Both the position numbers and the translations under genes were made by a program. The notes below the pieces were generated by a model, which was given only the letters and a program-made list of their open reading frames with translations, was not told the origin of the DNA and ran no database searches. Below are positions 12,420 to 21,501 of a stretch of DNA of 64,000 nucleotides, piece after piece (the stretch's first letter is position 1; every line of letters begins with the position of its first letter). The DNA is taken from positions 8,370,001 to 8,434,000 of the forward strand of contig NZ_CP102770.1 in NCBI RefSeq assembly GCF_038561935.1, read 5' to 3'. The stretch comes from Myxococcus stipitatus (GTDB lineage: Bacteria; Myxococcota; Myxococcia; Myxococcales; Myxococcaceae).

Positions 12420-13462
12420 GCGAGCTTCTCAACAACCTTCTGTTCCTCCCGGAGAGCGCGTCCACGTTCGCGGAACGGGTCGACCTGCTGCATCACTTCG
12501 TCGTGGTTACGACGATCGTGATGTCGATGGGGACCGGCCTCGCGGCGCTGTTCATGTTCTTCCGGTACCGCCGGCGGACCCCCGCCCAGGCGACGGAGTA
12601 CGTCGTCCCCACGCTGAAGACGGAGTTCCTCTTCGTCTCCGTGCCGTTGGTGTTCTTCCTGGCCTGGTTCGGGATTGGTTTCCGGGATTTCACCTGGGTC
12701 ACCACCCCGCCCAAGGACTCGATGGATGTCTACGTCATGGGCAAGCAGTGGATGTGGAAGTTCTCGTATCCGGAGGGCCCCAACGGCGTGAACGTCCTTC
12801 ACGTCCCGGCCAACCGTCCGGTGCGATTGCTCATCACGTCCCGCGACGTGCTGCACTCCTTCTACGTCCCGTCCTTCCGCATCAAGATGGACGCGCTGCC
12901 CGGCCGCTACACGCAGATCTGGTTCGAGGCGACCAAGCCTGGCACGTACCAGGTGCTCTGCACCGAGTACTGCGGCCTGTCGCACTCGAAGATGCTGGCC
13001 GAGGTCGTGGTCCTCCCCCAGGAGGAGTACGACAACTGGATCAAGGAGCAGCGCCGCGGCCGGCTGCAGGACCGCCAGGACGCGCTCGCGGACACCTCGC
13101 TGGTGCCGCCGGTCGCTCGCATGGTGGAGCAGGGCCAGGTGCTCGCCGGCACCCAGGGCTGCCTCAAGTGCCACTCCGTGGATGGCTCGCAGCACATCGG
13201 CCCCACGTTCCTTGGCATGTATGACCGCATGGAGAAGCTGGACGACGGCCAGCAGATCCGCGTGGACGAGGCCTACATCACCCAGTCGATGATGGACCCG
13301 GGCGCCCACCTCGTGTCGGGCTACCAGAACGTGATGCCGACCTACCAGGGCAAGCTGCAGGGCCCGGAGACGGCCGCCATCGTCGAGTACATCAAGTCGC
13401 TTCGCACTCCGGCCGTCCGCGAGGGCGCCTCCGAGGGACCCGCCTATGACCCCATCCAGTAG
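12416..13462 (+). CDS. coxB: cytochrome c oxidase subunit II with fused cytochrome c (caa3 type)
   Basis: A 348-aa protein with two N-terminal transmembrane helices, a cupredoxin domain and a C-terminal cytochrome c domain. The CuA ligands are seen in order: His in HSFYVPS, then CTEYCGLSHSKM supplying Cys, Glu, Cys, His and Met (about residues 181-192). The fused haem site is CLKCH at about 248, which defines caa3 enzymes. The reading frame overlaps coxA by 17 nt. It receives electrons from the act complex or from soluble cytochrome c and passes them to subunit I. Confidence 0.94.
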   Translation: MSELLNNLLFLPESASTFAERVDLLHHFVVVTTIVMSMGTGLAALFMFFRYRRRTPAQATEYVVPTLKTEFLFVSVPLVFFLAWFGIGFRDFTWVTTPPKDSMDVYVMGKQWMWKFSYPEGPNGVNVLHVPANRPVRLLITSRDVLHSFYVPSFRIKMDALPGRYTQIWFEATKPGTYQVLCTEYCGLSHSKMLAEVVVLPQEEYDNWIKEQRRGRLQDRQDALADTSLVPPVARMVEQGQVLAGTQGCLKCHSVDGSQHIGPTFLGMYDRMEKLDDGQQIRVDEAYITQSMMDPGAHLVSGYQNVMPTYQGKLQGPETAAIVEYIKSLRTPAVREGASEGPAYDPIQ

Positions 13463-15113
13463 CCTCGACACGGCGGGGGCCGCCCCGCACGGCGAGCATC
13501 ACGACCACCACCCGAGCTATCTGGTGGACGGCACCACCATCAAGAGCTGGCTCTTGACGGTGGACCACAAGCGCATCGGCCTGATGTTCCTGTTCTGGGT
13601 CCTGCTCTTCTTCCTTGTCGGCGGCATCTTCGCGCTGCTCATCCGCATCGAGCTGCTCACGCCGGGCCCGACCATCATGGACGCGATGACGTACAACCGT
13701 ACGTTCACGCTCCATGGCCTGGTCATGATCTTCCTGTTCATGATTCCGGCGATTCCCGCCGTCTTCGGCAACTTCATGCTGCCGCTGATGCTGGGCGCCA
13801 AGGACGTGGCCTTCCCCCGGCTGAACCTGGCCTCGCTCTACATCTACCTGGCCGGCGCGGTGATTGCGCTCTGGGGCATGCTCAACGGCGGTCTGGACAC
13901 GGGCTGGACGTTCTACACCCCGTACAGCACGCACACGACGACGACGGTGGCGCCCGTGCTGTTCGGCGCGTTCATCATCGGCTTCAGCTCCATCGCCACG
14001 GGCATCAACTTCATCGTCACGTGCCACACCATGCGGGCGCCGGGCATCACCTGGTTCAAGATGCCCCTGTTCGTGTGGGCCATCTACGCGACCAGCTGCA
14101 TCCAGGTGCTGGCGACGCCGGTCATCGGCCTCCTGCTGGTGCTGGTGACGGTGGAGAACCTGTTCAGCTTCGGCATGTTCGACCCGGCGCGCGGCGGCGA
14201 CCCGGTGCTCTTCCAGCACCTGTTCTGGTTCTACAGCCACCCGGCCGTGTACATCATGGTGCTGCCCGCCTTCGGCGTGATGAGCGAGGTCGTCAGCTCC
14301 TTCAGCCGCAAGAACATCTTCGGCTACCGCGCGGTGGCGTACTCCAGCCTGGGCATCGCCTTCGTCGGCTTCTTCGCCTGGGGCCACCACATGTTCGTGT
14401 CCGGCCAGTCGACCTTCGACGCGGGCGTGTTCGGCGTCCTCACCATGCTGGTGGGCGTCTTCACGGCCATCAAGGTCTTCAACTGGATTGGCACCGTCTA
14501 CAAGGGCGCCGTCGACTTCAAGACGCCCTTCGCCTACTTCTGCGGCTTCCTGTTCTTCACCGTGTTCGGTGGCATGACGGGCATCGCGCTGGGCACGGTG
14601 TCGCTGGACGTCCCGTGGCACGACACCTACTTCGTCGTGGCGCACTTCCACTTCATCATGGTGGGCGCGACCATCATGGCCTTCCTGGCCGCCCTGCACT
14701 ACTGGTTCCCGAAGATGTTCGGGCGCATGTACCACGAGGGATGGGGCCTGGTGTCCGCGGCGCTCATCATCCTGGGCTTCAACGCCACGTTCATCCCCCA
14801 GTTCCTCTTGGGCAACAACGGCATGCCGCGCCGGTACTATGACTACCCGGAGCGGTTCCAGGCGCTGAACGTGGCCTCCACGGCCGGTGCCTCGCTCCTG
14901 GCCTTCGGCTTCATCATCATCGCCCTGTACCTGGCGTATGCGCTGGTCTACGGCAAGGCCGCTGGCAAGAACCCCTGGCGGAGCAAGGGCTACGAGTGGG
15001 TGAGCGAGTCTCCCCCGCCGACCCACAACTTCGTGGGTCCGCAGCCGACGTTCCCTGAGGAGCCCCACTTCTACGTCGACCCGAAGAAGGCCGAGGTCCC
15101 CGATGCAGTCTAG
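13446..15113 (+). CDS. coxA: cytochrome c oxidase subunit I, A2-type
   Basis: A 555-aa subunit with 12 expected helices, haem and CuB histidines (HGLVMIF, SHPAVYI, WGHHMF and VAHFHFIMVG). In helix VI the usual GHPEVYI with the proton-channel glutamate is replaced by YSHPAVYI. This YS motif is the mark of A2-type haem-copper oxidases such as the Rhodothermus caa3 enzyme. The His-Tyr pair of the active site is kept. A His-rich cytoplasmic N-terminus (HGEHHDHHP) precedes the first helix. It overlaps coxB by 17 nt and coxC by 11 nt. Confidence 0.95.
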   Translation: MTPSSSLDTAGAAPHGEHHDHHPSYLVDGTTIKSWLLTVDHKRIGLMFLFWVLLFFLVGGIFALLIRIELLTPGPTIMDAMTYNRTFTLHGLVMIFLFMIPAIPAVFGNFMLPLMLGAKDVAFPRLNLASLYIYLAGAVIALWGMLNGGLDTGWTFYTPYSTHTTTTVAPVLFGAFIIGFSSIATGINFIVTCHTMRAPGITWFKMPLFVWAIYATSCIQVLATPVIGLLLVLVTVENLFSFGMFDPARGGDPVLFQHLFWFYSHPAVYIMVLPAFGVMSEVVSSFSRKNIFGYRAVAYSSLGIAFVGFFAWGHHMFVSGQSTFDAGVFGVLTMLVGVFTAIKVFNWIGTVYKGAVDFKTPFAYFCGFLFFTVFGGMTGIALGTVSLDVPWHDTYFVVAHFHFIMVGATIMAFLAALHYWFPKMFGRMYHEGWGLVSAALIILGFNATFIPQFLLGNNGMPRRYYDYPERFQALNVASTAGASLLAFGFIIIALYLAYALVYGKAAGKNPWRSKGYEWVSESPPPTHNFVGPQPTFPEEPHFYVDPKKAEVPDAV

Positions 15114-15768
15114 CGCTCACACCGCCGATGGCGCGGCCCCTGTGCCGCGCCTGGCGGCCCACTTCGCCTCGCTCGAGGTCCAGACCCACGCCGCCCGCCT
15201 GGGGATGTGGCTGTTCCTGGCGACGGAAATCCTGCTCTTCGCCGGCCTGTTCGTCTGCTACGGCTGCTACCGCTTCCTCTACCCGGAGGCGTGGCAGGCG
15301 GGCAGCCGCAGCCTGGACCTGATGATGGGCACCGTGAACACGGTGGTCCTCATCACCTCCTCGCTCACCGCGGCGCTCGCGGTGCACTACGCGAAGGAGG
15401 GGAAGAACAAGATGGTGGGCATCATGTTCGCCCTCACCCTCTTGATGGCCATCGGCTTCCTCGTCATCAAGTACTTCGAGTACTCGCACAAGTTCCACAT
15501 CGGGACGCTGCCGGGCCGGTACTACACGTACGAGGGGATGCAGATGCCTGGCATCACCCTCTACTTCACGGTCTATTTCTGCTCGACGGCGCTGCACGCG
15601 CTGCACGTCCTCATTGGCATGGGCGTGCTGACGGTGGCGATGATTCGGGCGTTCACGAAGGCGGACTTCGGGCCGAACAACTTCACCATGGTCGAGCTGG
15701 GCAGCATGTACTGGCACCTCGTCGACCTGGTGTGGATCTTCCTGTTCCCGATGCTCTACCTGGTCTGA
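15103..15768 (+). CDS. coxC: cytochrome c oxidase subunit III
   Basis: A 221-aa membrane protein with five expected helices, the short bacterial form of subunit III. Family blocks include LGMWLFLATEILLFAGLF near the N-terminus and the C-terminal YWHLVDLVWIFLFPMLYL. It stabilises subunit I and helps sustain proton uptake. The start ATG at 15103 overlaps the end of coxA by 11 nt. Confidence 0.93.
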   Translation: MQSSAHTADGAAPVPRLAAHFASLEVQTHAARLGMWLFLATEILLFAGLFVCYGCYRFLYPEAWQAGSRSLDLMMGTVNTVVLITSSLTAALAVHYAKEGKNKMVGIMFALTLLMAIGFLVIKYFEYSHKFHIGTLPGRYYTYEGMQMPGITLYFTVYFCSTALHALHVLIGMGVLTVAMIRAFTKADFGPNNFTMVELGSMYWHLVDLVWIFLFPMLYLV

Positions 15769-15782
15769 GGGGAGACACCACC

Positions 15783-16238
15783 ATGGCCATTGCCAACGAA
15801 TCCCATCAGGAAGCCAAGAACATGGCATCTCACCACGGAGCCGGTCGCTACTGGGCCATCTGGGCCGTGCTGCTCGTGCTGACCGTCGTCACGGTCCTCA
15901 CCGGCCGCATGCACCTGCCCGACTACGGCCTGCTGCTCGCCATCGTCATCGCGACGGTGAAGGGCACGCTGGTGGCGCTGTACTTCATGCACCTGTCGGA
16001 GCATCAGGGCGCCAACCGGATTGTCTTCGGCGTCTCCATCCTCTTCGTGGTGCTGATGCTCATCATCCCCATGGCGGACCTGGGCACGCGCTTCCGCGGC
16101 TCCAACCCGCCGGGCTCGCAGTACAGCGACCTGCAGCCGCCGGACATCGGCACGGGCGCGCAGCGTGGCCGCTTCGGCGGCGGGATGAAGCCGCCCCAGA
16201 CGAAGGACACGCCGGAGACTCCGGCGCCGCACCACTGA
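15783..16238 (+). CDS. cytochrome c oxidase subunit IV (prokaryotic type)
   Basis: A 151-aa protein with three transmembrane helices (about residues 25-43, 48-71 and 80-98) and a Pro/Gly-rich C-terminal tail. This matches the small subunit IV of bacterial caa3 oxidases; the block KGTLVALYFMHL is typical. A GGGGAGA ribosome site precedes the ATG at 15783. It is the last gene of the operon: a strong hairpin follows seven nt after the stop. Confidence 0.88.
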   Translation: MAIANESHQEAKNMASHHGAGRYWAIWAVLLVLTVVTVLTGRMHLPDYGLLLAIVIATVKGTLVALYFMHLSEHQGANRIVFGVSILFVVLMLIIPMADLGTRFRGSNPPGSQYSDLQPPDIGTGAQRGRFGGGMKPPQTKDTPETPAPHH

Positions 16239-16244
16239 CATTCC

Positions 16245-16270
16245 CAGGGGCTCGTTCCGACGAGCCCCTG
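16245..16270. terminator. terminator of the act-sco-cox operon
   Basis: A perfect 11-bp stem (16245-16255 with 16260-16270) with a TCCG tetraloop begins seven nt after the last cox stop. It can serve both this operon and the convergent gene at 16327. No long T-tract follows, which is usual in very GC-rich genomes. Confidence 0.75.
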
Positions 16271-16326
16271 CTGCTTCACCCGCGCGGCGCCAGGGACTCC
16301 CCCCGGCGCCGCGTTGCATTTGCGGG

Positions 16327-17328
16327 CTACAGCGCGACTTCGAGGTTGAAGGCCAGCGCGGTGTCGGTGGGCACCTTGCCCTGGGGCGGCTTGCTGTCGT
16401 GCTTCACCAGGAAGCTGACGCCCATGGCGAGCGCCTCGGTCAGCCGCACGGACAGCTGCGTCTGGCTGTTCACCAGCACGCGCGAGCTGTCGATGACGCT
16501 CAGCAGCACCTCGGCGTCCTCCTTGAAGAGGACGTCCTTGGTGAGGCCGTAGCGGAAGGCCACGCCGAAGCGGGGACCGCCCAGGTCCACGTCCGGCAGG
16601 TCCAGGCGCGTGGGGTAGTACTGGAAGCGCGTCTCGTGCGCGTAGCGGAAGGCGGCGTCCGTGCGCAGGTACGTCTCCGGCTGGTCCTTGGGCTTCTCGT
16701 CCCACCAGAGGATGCCGAGACCGCCTTCACCGCTGCTGCGCGACTCCACGCTCTTGACGTGGTCCATTTCGACACCCGCCAGCAGGTAGCCGGAGAGCAT
16801 CTTCGTGAAGCGCCGGTCACCGCGCAGCTCCAGGCCCGCGTTGAGGGCCACCAGCTGCGACTCCAGGTTCGCCCCCTCCACTTCGGGCGGGCGGCTGCGG
16901 CCGTAGTTGCCGTAGGCCTTCGCGCCGAAAATCCAGTTCTCGGTGGTGCGCTGCGCGCTGGCCAGGCCGCTGAACGTGAGGGTGGAGGCGTTGCCCGTCA
17001 GCGAGATGAGGCCCAGGCCCACGGTGATGTCCCACTCCTCCTTCTTCTTCTTGGCCTTGTCGTCCGCGGGCGCGCTCTCCGCGGGGGCGGCGGCCTCGGG
17101 CGCGACGATGCCGGCGGCGCGGGCGCTGGCCTCGGCGGCGCGCTCGGCGGCGGCGGCCGCGCGCTCAGCGGCGGCGGCGGCGCGCTCGGCGGCGGCGGCC
17201 ATGCGCTCCTCGGGCGTGGCGGCCGGCGCGGCGACGGCCGGCGCGGGAGTGGCGGTGGGAGCGGGCTCGGCGGGAACGGGCGCCTGGGCCTGCAGGGACG
17301 TGGCAATCAAGAGGGCGGCGGAAAGCAT
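16327..17328 (-). CDS. DUF481-like outer-membrane beta-barrel protein with Ala/Glu/Arg repeat
   Basis: A 333-aa exported protein. After the signal peptide and a Pro/Ala-rich spacer there is a run of AAAAERA heptads (about residues 43-72), likely a helix or coiled coil, then a charged KKKKEEWD turn. The C-terminal 230 residues are alternating beta strands opening with ITVGLGLISLTGNAS, as in DUF481 (YdiY-like) outer-membrane proteins. The function of the family is unknown. It converges on the cox operon. Confidence 0.75.
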   Translation of the reverse strand: MLSAALLIATSLQAQAPVPAEPAPTATPAPAVAAPAATPEERMAAAAERAAAAAERAAAAAERAAEASARAAGIVAPEAAAPAESAPADDKAKKKKEEWDITVGLGLISLTGNASTLTFSGLASAQRTTENWIFGAKAYGNYGRSRPPEVEGANLESQLVALNAGLELRGDRRFTKMLSGYLLAGVEMDHVKSVESRSSGEGGLGILWWDEKPKDQPETYLRTDAAFRYAHETRFQYYPTRLDLPDVDLGGPRFGVAFRYGLTKDVLFKEDAEVLLSVIDSSRVLVNSQTQLSVRLTEALAMGVSFLVKHDSKPPQGKVPTDTALAFNLEVAL

Positions 17329-17507
17329 GGGTTCTCCAAATCTTCAGGCGTCGGCGAATCAGGACCCGGACTGCATGGGCGTCCTTTGCCGCCCCCGGGG
17401 CCGGCGCGGTCCCCTTCCTGCTTCAAACACGCATGGTGCGGCAATGGTTGATTGGCCGGGGTGTGCTTAATTCCAGAAGGTTTGCCTTCTCCGGAGCCCC
17501 ACACCCC

Positions 17508-18173
17508 GTGAGCACCCTTCGAGTCGCGCTGCTGTGGCTGCTGCTGCTGCCCACCCTCGCCTCCGCCCAGCGAGTCACCGTGCCCGTGGATGTGGGGGTG
17601 GGTCCGGCCGCGTTCATGTTCTTCGGGCCCGTCTTCGACGACCAGCCCATCCACACCGGCGTGAAGGTCTCCGTCGAGGCGGTGCTGGACAAGCAATGGC
17701 TGTCGAAGAACCAGCGCTCGATTCCGGCGCGCTACCGCAAGTACGCGAAGAGCCTGGATGAAGTCCGCATCTCCCCGTCTCTCTTCATCCCCGACTCGCT
17801 CATCATCTCCCCCCAGCTGCGCGACACCGGCATGTATGGCATCACCTGGAAGCCGCTGGAGTTGGGCGTGCCGCTGTCGTCCGGCCCCGCGCGGCTCTCG
17901 GTGGGGGGTGGGTTGCTCCTGACGTATGCGTTCCTGCATTCGCGGACTTTGTCGAACACGCACTTCGTGAGGCCGGGCGCGGAGGTCGGCGTGGACCTGG
18001 AGCTGCAACTCTCCAAGAGCTTCCTCATCAGCCTGGGCTGGGAGTCCGCGCTCTACGTGCCGCAGGAGCTGGGCGGCCTGGGCCTGCCGGACCGGCTGCG
18101 CGACGGCATCTTCCACGTGGGACAGGCCTACCTGCAGTTCCACGTCCGCTTCCCGTACACCACGCGACTGTGA
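17508..18173 (+). CDS. exported protein, probable outer-membrane beta barrel
   Basis: A 221-aa protein starting at a GTG with GGAG 11 nt upstream. A clear signal peptide (LRVALLWLLLLPTLASA) is followed by strand-rich sequence with Gly and aromatic alternation, ending in FHVRFPYTTRL as barrel proteins often do. No family was recognised. An in-frame ATG at 17433 would add 25 residues before the signal peptide and is unlikely. Confidence 0.65.
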   Translation: MSTLRVALLWLLLLPTLASAQRVTVPVDVGVGPAAFMFFGPVFDDQPIHTGVKVSVEAVLDKQWLSKNQRSIPARYRKYAKSLDEVRISPSLFIPDSLIISPQLRDTGMYGITWKPLELGVPLSSGPARLSVGGGLLLTYAFLHSRTLSNTHFVRPGAEVGVDLELQLSKSFLISLGWESALYVPQELGGLGLPDRLRDGIFHVGQAYLQFHVRFPYTTRL

Positions 18174-18222
18174 GGCGGGCTGTCTCCAGCGCGAGTGGAT
18201 GCGGAGGACCGGCGGGAGGCGC

Positions 18223-18228
18223 TACCCT
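18223..18228 (+). promoter_or_regulatory. possible -10 box (TACCCT) next to the start codon
   Basis: TACCCT fits TAnnnT and ends 8 nt before the ATG at 18237. If used, the mRNA would be leaderless or nearly so. No clear -35 is seen. Confidence 0.3.
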
Positions 18229-18236
18229 GGGGTGAC

Positions 18237-19193
18237 ATGTACCTGGCCCTCGCCACCACCGCACAGAAAGCCGAGCGCGACCGCCTCACCCATGAGGCCT
18301 GGGGTTCTCCCCTCACCGTCGAGCAGTTCCACCAGCGGGAGCTGCGGCTGCGCGCCCATCCCTGGTGCCGGGAGGGCATGCGCACCTGGCTGTTGCTCGA
18401 TGACGCGAGCCAAGTGCTGGCCTCGTGCGAGACCTTCCACACGGACAGCTACCTGCGCGGCCCCGACGGCGTGGCCTCGCGCGGAGTCTCCCACGCCATC
18501 GCCAGCGTCTACACGGAGCCCGCGCTCCGGGGGCATGGGTACGCGACCCACCTGATGGACCTGCTCGCCGCGAGACTCGAGCAGGAGACTGGCCCCACGC
18601 ATGCGGCCCTCCTCTTCTCGGACGTGGGCGCCCCGCTCTATCGCCGGTCCGGTTACCACGAGGCGCCCGCGTTCGACTGGCACCTGTCCGCCGCGGGCGG
18701 GCTGTCCACCCACGCGGTGGACGCGCTGCTGTGCGACGGGGACGTGCCGCTGATGATGGCGCGAATCCAGCGCCCGGATGTGCCCTTCCTCCTCTGGCCG
18801 AGCGCCGCGCAGGTGGACTGGCACCTGGAGCGGGAGCGCGCGTACGCGGAGCTCCTGCGTCGGCCTCGGCCCGAGGCATGCGGCGCGACGGTGGGCAAGT
18901 CCACCGTGCTGTGGGCGATGATGGCGCGGTATGGCCAGCTGGTCGTGCTGATGCTCGACGCGGAGACGGTGGAGGACGCCATCGCGCTGATGGAGGCGGC
19001 GCGGGGCGTGGCGCATCGGGCGGGACTGACGCACGTGGTGGTCTGGGAGGAGCCCTCGACGCTGGCGTGGATTGCTCGCGTCCCGGGGGCCACGCGGGTG
19101 GCTCGCGATGGCTCGCTGCCCATGATGCGGCCCCTTCGCCCGGGGCTGCCTCCCGGCGAGCGCGTGGGCTTCAGCCGCGCGTTGTGGGTGTGA
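18237..19193 (+). CDS. GNAT-fold N-acetyltransferase
   Basis: A 318-aa protein. The N-terminal half has the GNAT acetyl-CoA signature: VYTEPALRGHGYATHLMDLL (about 91-110) with the RGHGYA pyrophosphate loop, then a Tyr-containing LYRRSGYHEA element. The C-terminal half (about 180-318) is a second domain without a recognised motif. The layout resembles fungal LYC1-like acetyltransferases, a weak resemblance. Substrate unknown. I prefer the ATG at 18237; an ATG at 18195 is possible. Confidence 0.7.
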   Translation: MYLALATTAQKAERDRLTHEAWGSPLTVEQFHQRELRLRAHPWCREGMRTWLLLDDASQVLASCETFHTDSYLRGPDGVASRGVSHAIASVYTEPALRGHGYATHLMDLLAARLEQETGPTHAALLFSDVGAPLYRRSGYHEAPAFDWHLSAAGGLSTHAVDALLCDGDVPLMMARIQRPDVPFLLWPSAAQVDWHLERERAYAELLRRPRPEACGATVGKSTVLWAMMARYGQLVVLMLDAETVEDAIALMEAARGVAHRAGLTHVVVWEEPSTLAWIARVPGATRVARDGSLPMMRPLRPGLPPGERVGFSRALWV

Positions 19194-19256
19194 GAGGACG
19201 GACGCGGGAAGTCAGACAGGTCATCCCGCGTTGAGTCGCGGAGGTTCTCAAACCCC

Positions 19257-19592
19257 ATGGAATGCACTCGCTGTGGCGCCTGCTGCGTGGCGCCGGACAT
19301 CGCGGCGCTCGACAAGCCGCTGGGGCTGCGTTGCCCGCACCTCCTGGAGGACAACCTCTGCGGCCGGTACGACGACCGACCGAGCATCTGCCGGGACTAT
19401 CAGCCCGACGAGGTGTGCCGCCTCATCGAGGCACCCACGCTGGAGGAGCGCGTGGAGAAGTACCTCTCGCTCTTCGGGCTGGCCGAGGAAGCCCGGGCCG
19501 TGAAGGAGCAGGGCTGTCCCTCCATGAAGCGCGCCCGGCTTCAGGCTCCGGGTGTCCCCGCTGGAGCGCCCGGTGGCCAACGCCGCGACTGA
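19257..19592 (+). CDS. YkgJ-type cysteine-cluster protein
   Basis: A 111-aa protein with eight cysteines, opening with CTRCGACC and continuing with LRCPHLLEDNLCGRYDDRPSICRDY. This is the CxxCxxCC...CP...C...RP..C pattern of the YkgJ (UPF0153) family, thought to bind zinc or an Fe-S cluster; the function is not established. It lies between the acetyltransferase and the YheT hydrolase on the same strand. Confidence 0.85.
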   Translation: MECTRCGACCVAPDIAALDKPLGLRCPHLLEDNLCGRYDDRPSICRDYQPDEVCRLIEAPTLEERVEKYLSLFGLAEEARAVKEQGCPSMKRARLQAPGVPAGAPGGQRRD

Positions 19593-19632
19593 GCGCTCGC
19601 CGCCGCCTCTTGTCCCCACCCTCGGGTGACGC

Positions 19633-19638
19633 TATCCC
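19633..19638 (+). promoter_or_regulatory. possible -10 box (TATCCC) next to the start codon
   Basis: TATCCC lies 6 nt before the GTG at 19645, in the same short context (gacgcta..c) as the box at 18223. It is a candidate for leaderless transcription; no -35 is recognised. Confidence 0.25.
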
Positions 19639-19644
19639 GGGGTC

Positions 19645-20613
19645 GTGAGATTCCAACCGACCGAGCCCTTCGTCCCCGCGCCGGGACTGACGAACGAGCA
19701 TTCGCAGACCATCTACGCGAACCTCGTGAGGTCTCGACAGCCGCCTCCGCTGCGGCGGGAGCGGCGGGAGCTGCCCGACGGCGACTTCGTCGATGTGGAC
19801 ACCTTCGACGGCCCGTCCGGAGCGCCGCACGTGGTGGCGCTGCATGGGCTGGAGGGCTCGTCCACGGCCGGCTACATCGCCGCCATCCTCCGCGGCGCGA
19901 AGGAGCGCGGCTGGGGCGCCACCGCGCTCAACTTCCGCTCCTGCAGCGGTGAGCCCAACCGGCTCGCGCGCACGTACCACTCAGGGCACATCGACGACGC
20001 GCTCGGCCTGCTGCGCGACCTGCGCGACAAGGCCACCGGACCGCTCTTCGCCGTCGGCTTCTCGCTGGGCGCCAACGTGCTGTGCCGGCTGCTCGAGGAC
20101 CAGGGAGAGAACGCCCCCGTCGTCGCCGCCGCCGCCATCAGCGCGCCGTTCGACCTGGATGCGTGCTGCCGGAAGCTGGACGGTCCGGGGGCGCTCCACT
20201 GGCTGTACCGCGAGCGCTTCCTGCGGACGCTGAAGGGCAAGGCCCGCGCGAAGCTGAAGCGGTTCCCCGGCGCCTTCGACGGCCGCGCGATGGAGGCGTC
20301 GCGCACGGTCCGCGCCTTCGACCACTCCGTCACCGCGCCCCTGCACGGCTTCCACAGCGCCGAGCACTACTACGCCGAGTCCTCCGCGGGGCCCCGGCTC
20401 CACGCCATCCGCAAGCCGACGCTCATCATCAGCGCCGAGGATGACCCCATGCTGGAGTCCCCCGTCGTCCCGCCCGAGGCGAAGGACAATCCCCACCTGA
20501 GCATCGTGGAGACGAAGCACGGGGGGCACGTGGGCTTCGTCGCGGGCACCGTGCACCGCCCGCGCTTCTGGGCCGAGGAGCAGGCGTTGGAGTTCTTCGC
20601 GACCTTCCGTTAA
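19645..20613 (+). CDS. YheT-family alpha/beta hydrolase
   Basis: A 322-aa hydrolase of the YheT/EMB8 group. The nucleophile elbow is GFSLGANV (Ser at about 136); the acid is likely Asp in SAEDDPML and the base His in HGGHVGF near residue 295. GLTNEHSQTIY near the N-terminus is a strong family mark. Known members are carboxylesterases of unclear natural substrate. It starts with GTG, and its TAA stop overlaps the TAA stop of the opposite-strand gene. Confidence 0.87.
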   Translation: MRFQPTEPFVPAPGLTNEHSQTIYANLVRSRQPPPLRRERRELPDGDFVDVDTFDGPSGAPHVVALHGLEGSSTAGYIAAILRGAKERGWGATALNFRSCSGEPNRLARTYHSGHIDDALGLLRDLRDKATGPLFAVGFSLGANVLCRLLEDQGENAPVVAAAAISAPFDLDACCRKLDGPGALHWLYRERFLRTLKGKARAKLKRFPGAFDGRAMEASRTVRAFDHSVTAPLHGFHSAEHYYAESSAGPRLHAIRKPTLIISAEDDPMLESPVVPPEAKDNPHLSIVETKHGGHVGFVAGTVHRPRFWAEEQALEFFATFR

Positions 20614-21224
20614 CCGAAGGACAGGATGAAGCCGAGCTTGGCCGTGGGGCGCACCATGCGCAGCTTCCACGGCTCCTCTTCTCCCGGAGCCAGCGTCGTC
20701 CGGAAGGGCTCCGGCAGGTCCTTCAACCCCGGGCCCGACAGCTCCAGGAAGCTGACGCCGCCGCGCACGAACCAGGTGACGCGGTCATGCAGGTGCAGCT
20801 CCAGGCCGAGCATCGCGCTGGCATACGTGTAGCCCACGCGCTCGAGCGACGGCAGCGGCGGCAGCGACAGGTCCGCGAGCCTGCGCTCCAGGCTGCGCGC
20901 CTTCACGGGCCGGGCATGCCCCACGTCCAGGCTGAGGGCTGGCGTCAGCGGACCGCGCAGGGGAAGCAGCGTGAGGCCCACGCGCCCTCCTGGCCGCACG
21001 CCGTTGTGCGTCCCTCCCACGTGCAGCCGCACCAGCGAGGTGGGGCGGAACGAGAAGGACAACCCCATGCCTCCCGTCAGGCCCGCGTCCAACATCAGGC
21101 CGAAGGGAGACAGGCGCGCGAGGTCCGGAGACACCCTCCGCTGCGCTTCCATCCCCTCGGCCGCCAGAGTCACTCGCGCCATCAACAGGCACATCAGCGC
21201 GGTCAGCGTGGACAACCTCCGCAT
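20610..21224 (-). CDS. exported protein of unknown function, strand-rich
   Basis: A 204-aa protein with a signal peptide (LSTLTALMCLLMARVTLAA) and a strand-rich mature part with Gly-rich turns, suggesting an outer-membrane or periplasmic barrel. The ATG at 21224 has a GGGGGG stretch just upstream; an extension to 21353 would be basic, low-complexity sequence. Stops of this gene and of the convergent hydrolase interlock within TTAA (20610-20613). Confidence 0.6.
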   Translation of the reverse strand: MRRLSTLTALMCLLMARVTLAAEGMEAQRRVSPDLARLSPFGLMLDAGLTGGMGLSFSFRPTSLVRLHVGGTHNGVRPGGRVGLTLLPLRGPLTPALSLDVGHARPVKARSLERRLADLSLPPLPSLERVGYTYASAMLGLELHLHDRVTWFVRGGVSFLELSGPGLKDLPEPFRTTLAPGEEEPWKLRMVRPTAKLGFILSFG

Positions 21225-21501
21225 TTCGCCGCCCCCCTGCCCCACCCACCTCATCCACCCGCCAGCCACCTGCTCCTTCGAGGACCCGGCGCGCCTCCCA
21301 TCGGCGCCCCTCACCCGAGGAGGCCGTAGCATTCGCCGTGCCCGCGTTCGCACCGCGTCATGAGGTTCGAGACTTCGCGGAATTGCGCAAGGTACCCATC
21401 GCCCGGGGCCTCGGGGAGTGACGGGTCTCTGAAAATCCTCCGGGACCGTGGGGTGGACCGCCTAACGTGTGGCGCCTTCATTGACGAAGGGGAGGAATGC
21501 T

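Noticed and set aside
17040-17230. Tandem DNA repeat or CRISPR-like array
   Set aside because: The repetitive GC-rich bases encode AAAAERA heptads of the DUF481-like protein; there are no spacers.
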